The notes beneath the pieces were generated by a model that had not been told where the DNA came from, did no database searches, and was given only the letters and a program-made list of their open reading frames with translations. 13,738 bases of DNA from Cytophagales bacterium (lineage in GTDB: Bacteria > Bacteroidota > Bacteroidia > Cytophagales > Cyclobacteriaceae). Shown piece by piece: positions 1 through 6,395 of this stretch (the stretch's first letter is position 1; the number at the start of each line of letters is the position of its first letter). Both the position numbers and the translations under genes were made by a program. The DNA lies in contig DMST01000466.1 in the NCBI GenBank assembly GCA_003454975.1, forward strand, positions 1-13,738. The letters are read 5' to 3'.

Positions 1-28
1 GTCGGGGGTTCGAATCCCTCTGCTCCCA
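1..28 (+). tRNA. 3' end of a tRNA gene (isotype not determinable)
   Basis: The window opens inside a tRNA. Positions 4-20 form the T arm: stem GGGGG (4-8) pairs with CCCTC (16-20), with one G-T wobble, around the canonical loop TTCGAAT (9-15). TGCTCCC at 21-27 is the 3' strand of the acceptor stem, so the missing 5' end should read GGGAGCA, and A28 is the discriminator. No CCA is encoded, since CACA follows, so CCA must be added enzymatically. The anticodon arm is outside the window and the amino acid cannot be named. Confidence 0.85.
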
Positions 29-33
29 CACAC

Positions 34-62
34 AAGCCACTCAATCGAGTGGCTTTTTGCTT
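34..62 (+). terminator. Intrinsic terminator of the tRNA gene
   Basis: A perfect 9-bp stem (34-42 with 47-55, AAGCCACTC / GAGTGGCTT) closes on a 4-nt loop, AATC, and runs into a T-rich tract. It starts 6 nt after the tRNA end, as expected for tRNA terminators. There is no T tract on the other strand, so it should act rightward only. Confidence 0.85.
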
Positions 63-138
63 TTCTAGAGGTTTATTTCACATGTTTTTCTGCTATATCC
101 TCTATTTTCTGGAAAGGATTAAGATCAGATTTCCGCTC

Positions 139-175
139 AAAATAAAAAATGCCCGACCCAATTCAGGGGCCGGGC
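139..175 (-). terminator. Intrinsic terminator of the sigma/DUF4097 operon
   Basis: On the minus strand, GCCCG and CCC (171-175 and 167-169) pair with CGGGC and GGG (151-155 and 157-159), with one internal mismatch, giving an 8-bp GC-rich stem. It is followed by a T-rich run, ATTTTTTATTTT (139-150). It lies about 25 bp after the stop codon of the last gene of the leftward operon. The stretch between this and the tRNA terminator (about 63-138) is AT-rich and I see nothing in it. Confidence 0.85.
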
Positions 176-199
176 GGGTAAGCAAGGGGCCAGTCCTGC

Positions 200-1108
200 T
201 TAGTTCCCTTTTCGGATAATGATGTCGCCGTGGAAGGACTCAAAGATGTACTCAGGGCCCCCACCGTTGATCTTTCCGTAGGTCCAGTCTTCCATCTTGA
301 TCTGGGTGGTACCGCCGCGGGCAGTACGCTCTACTTTAGGCGCCGAGGGCAGAGCCTCGAAGGGGAAGTCCGTGAATACCTCACCCCTCTGGGTCTGTAG
401 CTTCATGTTGAAAGCGGTACTGGGGGGGAAGGTTAGGTCTATCTCCCCGTTCAGGGTATTGAAGGCCATGGGTGCATCCTTGTCTATCTCATCAAAGGTT
501 ACGGTAATGTCCCCGTTCACTGTATTCACAATCAGGCTACCTGAGATCTCTGTTAGTTGCACCTTGCCGTTGATGTTACTGATCTCATGTTGCCCCCCGA
601 TACCCTCTACGGAAATCAATCCTCGGTTAACGGCCTTCAACGTAAGGTTGAAATTACGTGGCACCTTGATGTCATAGTCAATTGCTGTATTCCAGGTTTC
701 ATTATTTACTGTCACCACATTGTCATTCTGATTTACTGACAACTTGATGTTTTGGCTGGTATTGATTCGGGTCATGCCTGCACGGCTTTCTCCGTCACCA
801 TCACGGTCATGGTCTTCATCATGATCGTGATCCCAGTCATGGTCGTCTCCACAGTCACAATTTTCATCTCCCTCCATGGGTTCCGCCTTCTTGGGCGTAA
901 TGATTACCTCTTTACCATCATGAGGCACCACATGGATGCTCCCTCGCATGATGTCCATCTTGAGCGTGCCTATCTGATTAGGGTTGTCTAAGGTCACCAC
1001 CAGATCTTCCCCCAAGCTACCCTGGGCGCAAGCAACTGACCCACTTAGGAGCAGTGCCAGGCTGGCCAAGGCGAATAGTTTCTGAAAGGTATATTGATGC
1101 TTTTTCAT
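200..1108 (-). CDS. Exported DUF4097-type beta-repeat protein with an Asp/His-rich insert
   Basis: 302 residues. The N-terminus is a signal peptide (hydrophobic core about 11-23). It may end ACA|QG, or Cys27 may be a non-ideal lipobox (SVAC), so secreted and lipoprotein are both possible. The C-terminal half (about 145-302) is a ladder of short strands with N-G turns (NINGKVQL, TVNGDITV, TLNGEIDL, FHGDIIIRKG), as in DUF4097 / putative auto-adhesin proteins that should fold as a right-handed beta structure. Residues 81-106 are almost all Asp, His and Glu with two Cys (84, 86), absent from the neighbouring paralogue and probably metal-binding. It is the last gene of the operon, starting 5 bp after the previous stop. 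The biochemical role is unknown; it may be an output or a sensor of the sigma system. Confidence 0.85.
   Translation of the reverse strand: MKKHQYTFQKLFALASLALLLSGSVACAQGSLGEDLVVTLDNPNQIGTLKMDIMRGSIHVVPHDGKEVIITPKKAEPMEGDENCDCGDDHDWDHDHDEDHDRDGDGESRAGMTRINTSQNIKLSVNQNDNVVTVNNETWNTAIDYDIKVPRNFNLTLKAVNRGLISVEGIGGQHEISNINGKVQLTEISGSLIVNTVNGDITVTFDEIDKDAPMAFNTLNGEIDLTFPPSTAFNMKLQTQRGEVFTDFPFEALPSAPKVERTARGGTTQIKMEDWTYGKINGGGPEYIFESFHGDIIIRKGN
783..868 (-). repeat. Low-complexity Asp/His codon tract
   Basis: This is the coding stretch for the Asp/His-rich insert of the DUF4097 protein. It is built of GAT/GAC and CAT/CAC codons in irregular alternation, giving a degenerate triplet and hexamer repeat. 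Such tracts can change length by slippage in frame. Confidence 0.6.
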
Positions 1109-1113
1109 TGCGT

Positions 1114-1956
1114 TTATTGTTTGCGAATGTATGTGTTCCCATTAAAGTTGTTGAAGGTGATGGTAGGCCCACCACGCCCAACCTGAATGCTCGTAAGGGC
1201 CTCCAAGCGGTAGGTCGTTTCCTTCCCACGTTCCTCATTTTTCACCATTTTGGTTGGTAGTACCTCATAGTCGAAGTCAGTATAGAATTTGCCGTTGAAT
1301 GACTCAAAGGTCATGGCTGCAGCCAGCGAGGCAGGGTAAGTAACATTGATGGTGCCGTTGATGGTATGAAAATCAACCTCCTCTTTTGGTACCGAGGTGT
1401 ACACGGCGTCTATATCTCCGTTGATGGTGTGGGCCTTTCCTCCCGTACCCCCTACGCCTTCCAAGGTCACATTACCGTTGATATTTGTGGCATCCACATT
1501 GGCCTGAATGCCCTTCACGTGCACATCGCCCAGTTGAATGGTACCAACATTAACCGGAAGGTTGCGCGGCACCTTCAGCGTAAAGTCATACTGATATGTA
1601 TAGTCTGGGTGTTCTCCGTTCTCCCACTGATAGCCACTCTCTGGCCGACGCGGGTTGAAGTTGAGCCAGGAAGCATCCAAATAGAGTACGATGTCTCTCC
1701 CTTCTGTATACTCCCCCAATGAAATGCTCTCTCGGGCGCCTTTATCTGCTCTTACTTGCACTACCAATTGAACGTCTGTGCCGTTGTAGCCTTCCACCTC
1801 TACTGCCCCATTGATGTTGCGCAAATACAGCGTCGCATCGGGCTTGGGCGTATAGGTCCTACTAATCGTTTCGCTGGACATTTGAGCCAGCACTAGCTGA
1901 GGTGCCAGGCATAGGCCGATGCCCAGTACCCCCAGTGTTGCAAATTTTAATTTCAT
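1114..1956 (-). CDS. Exported DUF4097-type beta-repeat protein
   Basis: 280 residues with a clear signal peptide (hydrophobic 5-23, cleavage likely LVLA|Q at 24/25). The mature part carries repeating N-G strand turns: RNINGAVEVEGYNG near 47-59, TNINGNVTLEG near 157-167, TINGDIDAVY near 177-186, TINGTINVTYP near 198-208, SFNGKFYTDF near 219-228. This marks the DUF4097 family, predicted to form a beta-helix or solenoid. Its end (GRGGPTITFNNFNGNTYIRK) matches the end of the next protein in spacing and pattern, so the two look like a tandem duplication that diverged. ATG lies 1 bp after the anti-sigma stop, so translational coupling is likely. It should act in the periplasm or outer envelope; no catalytic residues are evident. 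Confidence 0.87.
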   Translation of the reverse strand: MKLKFATLGVLGIGLCLAPQLVLAQMSSETISRTYTPKPDATLYLRNINGAVEVEGYNGTDVQLVVQVRADKGARESISLGEYTEGRDIVLYLDASWLNFNPRRPESGYQWENGEHPDYTYQYDFTLKVPRNLPVNVGTIQLGDVHVKGIQANVDATNINGNVTLEGVGGTGGKAHTINGDIDAVYTSVPKEEVDFHTINGTINVTYPASLAAAMTFESFNGKFYTDFDYEVLPTKMVKNEERGKETTYRLEALTSIQVGRGGPTITFNNFNGNTYIRKQ

Positions 1957-1957
1957 C

Positions 1958-2764
1958 CTATATTAGTTTTGAGATTGTTTCTTGTACTACTTCTTGCACC
2001 GTGGTGTCGAGGGCGGGGTTCTCCAGCAGTTCCTCAAAGGCAGAGACCGACTGCGTATCGCCGAGTTTTAGCATTACCTCCGCCAGGGCTATTTGTACCA
2101 GAGGGGAGTCTTGCTTCGCAATAGACTCAATGAGGCCCATGCGCGCTACGGGATTTTCGGAGTACTGGGCTAGAGCCTCTACGGCCACCAACCGCACATT
2201 TACGTTGGCATCTGTATGCAAGGTCTGCACCAGAGCCTCTATCACCTTCTCGTCGGCAGTAGGCAGCGACTGCGTCATGCTCACCGCCCGCATACGGTCC
2301 TGCGCCCGGGGTTGCTCTAGCAGGGTAAGCATCATCATCTGTCGCATGTCCTGCACCTCCTGGGTCAAGGCCACCATCTCCTCACTCTCGCCCGAGGGCC
2401 CCAGTACCCTACCCAAACCAAAGCCGATGATCAGCAGGAGGGCACCCACTGCCCAGCGTGGTACTACCCATGTACCGAGCAAACTCTGCAGCTGTTCCAT
2501 CAGTGGCTTCCTCTTCAGCTCCTTGGCGGCATATTGGGCCAGCATGGCATCAAACCCTGCGTCCATTTCTGTAGATGGTTCCGGCAAGGGCTCAGCCTGG
2601 GTCAGCAGATCCCAGGTGGATTTTATCTCCTCCCAAGCAGCCGCTACTTCTGGCTCCTTTTCAATCCGTTGCCCAATGGCCTCCATTTCTTCTGCTGATA
2701 AATTACCCGACAGGTAATCCATCCAAATTTCTTCTGTGATCGGTTTCATATTCCGTTCATTCAT
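1958..2764 (-). CDS. Membrane anti-sigma factor with periplasmic HEAT-repeat domain
   Basis: 268 residues from the ATG at 2764, which overlaps the sigma-factor stop by 8 bp (ATGAATGA). The ATG at 2749 (MKPITEE…) is a real alternative; one at 2779 would begin deep inside the sigma gene and is less likely. Residues about 6-55 are an acidic helical region (LSGNLSAEEMEAIGQRI) of the kind that opens anti-sigma factors, without the zinc-binding His/Cys set. A membrane segment follows at about 99-122 (VVPRWAVGALLLIIGFGLGRVLG), preceded by Lys/Arg, which places the N-terminus in the cytoplasm. After it come about 120 residues of helical HEAT-like repeats (VRLVAVEALAQYSENP, VQIALAEVMLKLGD), predicted periplasmic. 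Inference: the N-terminus holds the ECF sigma inactive and the HEAT part senses or binds an envelope partner, perhaps the DUF4097 proteins. Confidence 0.82.
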   Translation of the reverse strand: MNERNMKPITEEIWMDYLSGNLSAEEMEAIGQRIEKEPEVAAAWEEIKSTWDLLTQAEPLPEPSTEMDAGFDAMLAQYAAKELKRKPLMEQLQSLLGTWVVPRWAVGALLLIIGFGLGRVLGPSGESEEMVALTQEVQDMRQMMMLTLLEQPRAQDRMRAVSMTQSLPTADEKVIEALVQTLHTDANVNVRLVAVEALAQYSENPVARMGLIESIAKQDSPLVQIALAEVMLKLGDTQSVSAFEELLENPALDTTVQEVVQETISKLI

Positions 2765-3311
2765 TTTCCAGGGCCACAAAGGCCGCTTTCAAGTCTTTCA
2801 GTGCACGGTGGATTTTCACCTTTACGGCACCCTCCGTACTCTTCACCATCTTGGCTATTTCATGATATTTCAACCCTTGGTACCTACTTAGCACCAGTAG
2901 CTCCTTTTTATCCTCGGGCAGGCTATCCAGGGCCTGCCGTACCCGAGCTACTTCCTCCTGCTGGGTCAGTTCCATCTCGCGGTTAGGGCTTGTTTCCAAC
3001 CGGGCCTCCCATGGCTCCAGCGTTTCCGCATAGTGCATCCGACTCCCCTTCTTTAGGGCATCTATGCGCACGTTGCGGGCCATGTGGTACATCCAAGTCG
3101 TAAATTTGCCGTCTCCCTTAAAGGTGTGGCGGTACTTCAGGATCCGGTAGAATACCGTCTGTACCAGATCCTCGCTGTGTGCCGCATCATGGGTAAGGTG
3201 ATAGAAGTAACCAAACAGTGCCCGCGAGTACCGTTTGTACAGCAAGCTTAGCTTGTCTAGCTGCCCCTCCTTCACCTGGGTCATGAGTACGTTGTCTTCC
3301 AGAGCCTCCAA
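2757..3311 (-). CDS. ECF-family RNA polymerase sigma factor
   Basis: 184 residues. Region 2 is about 20-90: LLYKRYSRALFGYFYHLT, then AHSEDLVQTVFYRIL, the core-binding and -10 recognition helices, and FTTWMYHMARNVRIDALKK. Region 4 is about 125-178: LPEDKKELLVLSRYQGLKYHEIAKM and the helix-turn-helix STEGAVKVKIHRALKDL that reads the -35. There is no region 3, as expected for an ECF factor. The start is TTG at 3311, just inside TTTTTGGAGG; ATG at 3284 (codon 10) is an alternative. I keep TTG because the extra residues (DNVLMTQVKEG) match the conserved start of related Bacteroidota ECF proteins, and there is no ATG or GTG between it and the upstream in-frame TAA. It is first in the operon and very likely controls its own promoter. 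Confidence 0.9.
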   Translation of the reverse strand: MEALEDNVLMTQVKEGQLDKLSLLYKRYSRALFGYFYHLTHDAAHSEDLVQTVFYRILKYRHTFKGDGKFTTWMYHMARNVRIDALKKGSRMHYAETLEPWEARLETSPNREMELTQQEEVARVRQALDSLPEDKKELLVLSRYQGLKYHEIAKMVKSTEGAVKVKIHRALKDLKAAFVALENE

Positions 3312-3365
3312 AAAGTGTTGTTGGTTTGTTGCGGTGCCTGCACCCGTTTAGTGCGCAAGCACGAA

Positions 3366-3401
3366 GAGAAACCGGGCTGATTGGCAAACGTTACACCCGG
3401 T
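3366..3401 (-). promoter_or_regulatory. Candidate ECF-type promoter within an inverted repeat, upstream of the sigma operon
   Basis: On the minus strand TGTAACGTTT (3386-3395) resembles the AAC-containing -35 elements seen before Bacteroidota ECF operons. About 17 bp further on, the -10 position (around 3366-3371) matches CGTC-like consensus only poorly. ACCGGG (3371-3376) and CCCGGT (3396-3401) form a perfect 6-bp inverted repeat with 19 bp between, straddling the -35 and spacer, so it could be an operator. This is a reading by eye; no start site is known. Confidence 0.35.
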
Positions 3402-3523
3402 GGCGAAAATATCTTCACCATTTTAAAAATAGAGAAATCTTGGGCCTTGGGCAGGGCTACACCATACCTTAATCAAATAAGCACTTAGAAGGTCAGGAGC
3501 CAATCACGTTTTCTTGAGAATAA

Positions 3524-3562
3524 ATTGTTTTTCAGCTATTATTTATTGTTTTTCAATAATTA
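3524..3562 (+). repeat. Two direct repeats, ATTGTTTTTCA, spaced 21 bp, upstream of the CPBP gene
   Basis: ATTGTTTTTCA occurs at 3524-3534 and again at 3545-3555, exactly 21 bp apart (two helical turns), and each copy is followed at similar spacing by ATTA. The second copy is also the left half of an inverted repeat, TTATTG-TTTTT-CAATAA (3543-3559). It ends about 30 bp before the ATG, so it may be a regulator site or overlap the promoter. The function is inferred from position only. Confidence 0.55.
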
Positions 3563-3593
3563 AACGCTGTTATTCATTTAAACACGAAGACAT

Positions 3594-4211
3594 ATGTCTC
3601 AAGAAATTTCAAATGCCTTCCTACAGGTTCTGGCTTTTGCCTTCATTCCGGTATTGATTTTCCTAATCAGGTTCCGCACCCTGAAGGGTGTACTCCCCTT
3701 TCACGGTATCCAGGTGGCGCCTTGGCGGGCCTTAGGTCTGGGTGCCCTGTTTGGTGTAATCAATGCAGGATTGTTACTAGCTATTTTCCTGGTTCCCGAA
3801 GAATTACGCAGGGTACTACTCAGTCCTGGCACCATGACGGGTAAGTTTAGGGCCATGGGATGGAGCGGGGCATCACTCATGTTATTGGTAGTAGATGCTA
3901 TGGTCAAAACGGCCCTCTCGGAAGAAATCCTATTCCGGGGTTTTGTGGCCAAACGCATGATAGCGGTATGGGGTATGCGCAGGGGAAACATTGCCCAAGC
4001 GATTCTTTTTGGTGCCGTTCATACCCTGATCTTCTTGCCCATTACCCAAAGCCCAAGCTTCCTGATCATGATATTCCTGGCACCCGCTTTAGTAGCTTAT
4101 GGCATTGTAATCATCAATGAACGGCATGCCAAAGGAAGTATTTTCCCAGGATGGTTGGCCCACGGTTTGGGCAATGTATTGGCCTACTCGGTAGTTGCCT
4201 TTGTGATATAG
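3594..4211 (+). CDS. CPBP-family intramembrane metalloprotease
   Basis: 205 residues and strongly hydrophobic, with about five or six membrane segments (about 8-25, 45-67, 93-108, 134-149, 155-175, 188-204). The CPBP (CAAX protease / bacteriocin-processing, Abi) motifs are in order: EEILFRG at 110-116 with the paired glutamates, FGAVH ending in His143, and GWLAHGLGN with His190 and Asn194. These residues form the catalytic metal site in this family, so the enzyme looks intact. The substrate is unknown; family members process prenylated or peptide substrates in the membrane. The ATG follows an AT-rich leader with no clear Shine-Dalgarno. It ends 4 bp from the convergent lipoprotein gene. Its position, divergent from an ECF/anti-sigma pair, invites but does not prove a role in cleaving a membrane regulator. 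Confidence 0.88.
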   Translation: MSQEISNAFLQVLAFAFIPVLIFLIRFRTLKGVLPFHGIQVAPWRALGLGALFGVINAGLLLAIFLVPEELRRVLLSPGTMTGKFRAMGWSGASLMLLVVDAMVKTALSEEILFRGFVAKRMIAVWGMRRGNIAQAILFGAVHTLIFLPITQSPSFLIMIFLAPALVAYGIVIINERHAKGSIFPGWLAHGLGNVLAYSVVAFVI

Positions 4212-4215
4212 TCGG

Positions 4216-5877
4216 CTAAGGAGTTTCCCAATATTGCTCAGCAAGCACTTCGCCGTTCTCGGCCATTACTCGTATCCAATAGCGGCCTGGCTCTACGTGA
4301 ACTGCTTTTGGAATGCCCCAGTATTGGGCCCGGGGAATGGCCTCTGTGCGCACCGCTTCCCATTCTTCTGGCACAAAAAGCTGGGTAATGACGGGAGATG
4401 CCGGGATCTCCAGCTCAAGCAATGGTAGAGGCTCTGGCAGGGTCCAATTCCGGGTATTGACCAGCCATACATCGGTATCAAGGAGATAGGGTGTGTTGGG
4501 CAGTTTAGGCTCTGGCAGCATCGTTAGCCAATGACCAGCTTCCATTACCATGGGGTTAAATTTTTGCAGATCCGTTTGATCGATCGTGAAAGGATCTATA
4601 CCGGTTAGTCTCTGGAAGTGCCCGGCCATCATCAGTTCCCGGCCTGTTTCACTACCCTCATGAATGTGGCCGTACCCAGCTAGCACCAGCACTTTTCCCT
4701 TGGGAAACCTACGCAAAGTCTCATCGATCAAGTTCCGAGCTTGCACTTCCTCCCGGTTGCCTTCTCCGGTACGCTCATAAGCCACCAGGCGCATACCCAG
4801 CCTACTGGCAACCCGGATGAGGTGGGCCATTTCAGGCTCGCGGGTATAATAGCCTGAGGACTGAATGGCGAAACCGCGCTTATTGATCTCCTTCGCATCG
4901 TGTACACCCAGACCCTCTAAAGCAAGCGTTTGGAAGCCGGCCTCGTGAAAAGCGGGTAAAAGCTGGGTAAGCAAACTCCGATGATGTGGATCTACATGAG
5001 ACTCGTTAAACATAACCACCTGATGCTGGGTGGCTTCGGTCACTAGAGCCTTCCACGCCTCCAAGTCATGCAGGCCGCCTTCCTCCCAACCGACCAAAGG
5101 CCCCTGCACCCGCTGAGGTACTCGCTGTGCGTAAAGCGCCCGCACCGAATCGTAGCCGGGTACTCCACTTATGTGAGCGGAATAAGTGAGGTAATTCTGC
5201 CAATATTGAGTAAGTCTGGGCGAAGTAGCCGGATACTCACTGGCTACGCTTTCTAAGGCTAACCAAGCATCCAGGTACCGGCTTTCGTCAGCGTAAGCCT
5301 CCTCGGCCAGGCGCAGCGGAGGAATACGAGACTGCGGGATGGAATCAAGGTTCCAGATGAGTTCCGGGAAAATATCGCCTTGAAATTCCCGCAACAAGTT
5401 GTCAAACCCTGAGGGGATATTCGCATGAACCATCCAGAGTAGCGTGAAGTCGGCGAAAGCATGTACACGATACAACGTATGCCGCGAACTATCTATGCCC
5501 TCATAAGCCTCGGGCCCAGTGGCAAGGAGAGGCTGTAGCCAGGAAGGCCTCTCTTCTATGGCCACCCAACCGGCAGGTAGTTGTAGCAGGTAGCCAGAAT
5601 AATAGGGTTCTACTTCAGTAGCAAAGGTGGTAACCACCAACCTGCGTTTAAGCAAAGGCCGAAAGTCTGGATGTACCCACGGGGTTGTTTTTCGAAGGCG
5701 AGCAACGGTGGTTTTGAAGGCAAAATCGCCGGGAAAAATGCCTGAAAGACCCAAGGTAGGGTTAAAGTACTCGGTCTGGAACCCCTCTTGAATCTGATTG
5801 GTTCGGGAGGCGGGCACCCTCACGCAGGCACTAAGGATCAGGCAAAGTAGAAACCAGGCGGCGAGATTGCGGCTCAA
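4216..5877 (-). CDS. Lipoprotein with a ChaN/EreA-like (Tiki/TraB superfamily) domain
   Basis: 553 residues. The signal sequence ends in the lipobox LSAC, with lipidated Cys18. The N-terminal region of about 260 residues is unrecognised. From about 283 to 430 there is a domain with the marks of the ChaN / erythromycin-esterase-like group: HQVVMFNESHVDPHHR (Glu292, His294, His298/299), LALEGLG (Glu321), VAYERTGE (Glu368), ARNLI (Arg381, Asn382) and VLVLAGYGHIHE (His404, His406). In this superfamily the Glu/His pairs form a metal or haem site; substrates vary, so I do not assign one. The tail (about 450-553) looks like a beta-rich accessory part. The start is TTG at 5877, sharing bases with the purE stop (TTGA), and it gives a complete lipoprotein signal, which supports it. 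It is likely anchored in the inner or outer membrane. Confidence 0.8.
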   Translation of the reverse strand: MSRNLAAWFLLCLILSACVRVPASRTNQIQEGFQTEYFNPTLGLSGIFPGDFAFKTTVARLRKTTPWVHPDFRPLLKRRLVVTTFATEVEPYYSGYLLQLPAGWVAIEERPSWLQPLLATGPEAYEGIDSSRHTLYRVHAFADFTLLWMVHANIPSGFDNLLREFQGDIFPELIWNLDSIPQSRIPPLRLAEEAYADESRYLDAWLALESVASEYPATSPRLTQYWQNYLTYSAHISGVPGYDSVRALYAQRVPQRVQGPLVGWEEGGLHDLEAWKALVTEATQHQVVMFNESHVDPHHRSLLTQLLPAFHEAGFQTLALEGLGVHDAKEINKRGFAIQSSGYYTREPEMAHLIRVASRLGMRLVAYERTGEGNREEVQARNLIDETLRRFPKGKVLVLAGYGHIHEGSETGRELMMAGHFQRLTGIDPFTIDQTDLQKFNPMVMEAGHWLTMLPEPKLPNTPYLLDTDVWLVNTRNWTLPEPLPLLELEIPASPVITQLFVPEEWEAVRTEAIPRAQYWGIPKAVHVEPGRYWIRVMAENGEVLAEQYWETP

Positions 5878-6395
5878 AATCCGATCTTCTTACCCTTCCA
5901 GCCGTTCTTTTCTAGCTCTTCGGCCGATTTGAGCACTTTCTTTTTGAGGGTGTCCTGATACTCCGCCATCTTTTTGCCCACCTCGGCGTCGAAAGCTCCC
6001 ACAATACGGGCGGCCAACAATCCGGCATTTTTGGCTCCGTTGAGGGCCACAGTGGCCACAGGAATACCACCCGGCATTTGTAAAATAGAGAGGATGGAAT
6101 CCCAACCGTCGATAGAGTTGCGCGACTTCACTGGCACACCGATTACGGGTAGGGTAGTCATACTGGCTACCATGCCAGGCAAGTGGGCAGCGCCTCCAGC
6201 GCCGGCTATGATGGCCTTGAGCCCACGTTCGGCGGCCTTCTCCGCATACTCTACCATGCGCTCAGGCGTACGGTGTGCCGATACGATGGTCACCTCAATT
6301 TCGATGCCTAGTTCTTCCAGAATTTCGGCGGCCTCCGCCATAACGGGCAAATCACTTTGGCTGCCCATGATGATGCCTACTTGGGGGGTACTCAT
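5874..6395 (-). CDS. purE: N5-carboxyaminoimidazole ribonucleotide mutase
   Basis: 173 residues, full length for class I PurE. It moves the carboxyl group of N5-CAIR to C4, giving CAIR in de novo purine synthesis, in the cytoplasm. Visible motifs are GSQSDLP at 11-17 (nucleotide binding), SAHRTPE at 39-45 with the catalytic His41 and Arg42, and GAGGAAHLPG at 65-74 with His71. These match the bacterial mutase partnered with PurK rather than the class II AIR carboxylase. ATG overlaps the purK stop (ATGA), so the two are translationally coupled. Its own stop overlaps the next start (TTGA). Confidence 0.97.
   Translation of the reverse strand: MSTPQVGIIMGSQSDLPVMAEAAEILEELGIEIEVTIVSAHRTPERMVEYAEKAAERGLKAIIAGAGGAAHLPGMVASMTTLPVIGVPVKSRNSIDGWDSILSILQMPGGIPVATVALNGAKNAGLLAARIVGAFDAEVGKKMAEYQDTLKKKVLKSAEELEKNGWKGKKIGF

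Larger units (their letters stand above)
3312..3593. other. Divergent intergenic regulatory region (282 bp)
   Basis: The gap lies between the leftward sigma operon and the rightward CPBP gene. The left part holds the ECF-promoter candidate and inverted repeat. The part from about 3505 is strongly AT-rich and holds direct repeats before the CPBP gene. I found no open frame with a credible start and no RNA gene. Confidence 0.7.

Noticed and set aside
1902..2717. 271-codon + strand frame over the anti-sigma gene
   Set aside because: Ser/Cys/Ala-rich composition without domains, antisense to a gene with clear function and operon placement.
2765..2779. Longer anti-sigma start at 2779
   Set aside because: It would begin 23 bases inside the sigma frame, while the ATG overlapping the sigma stop gives standard coupling.
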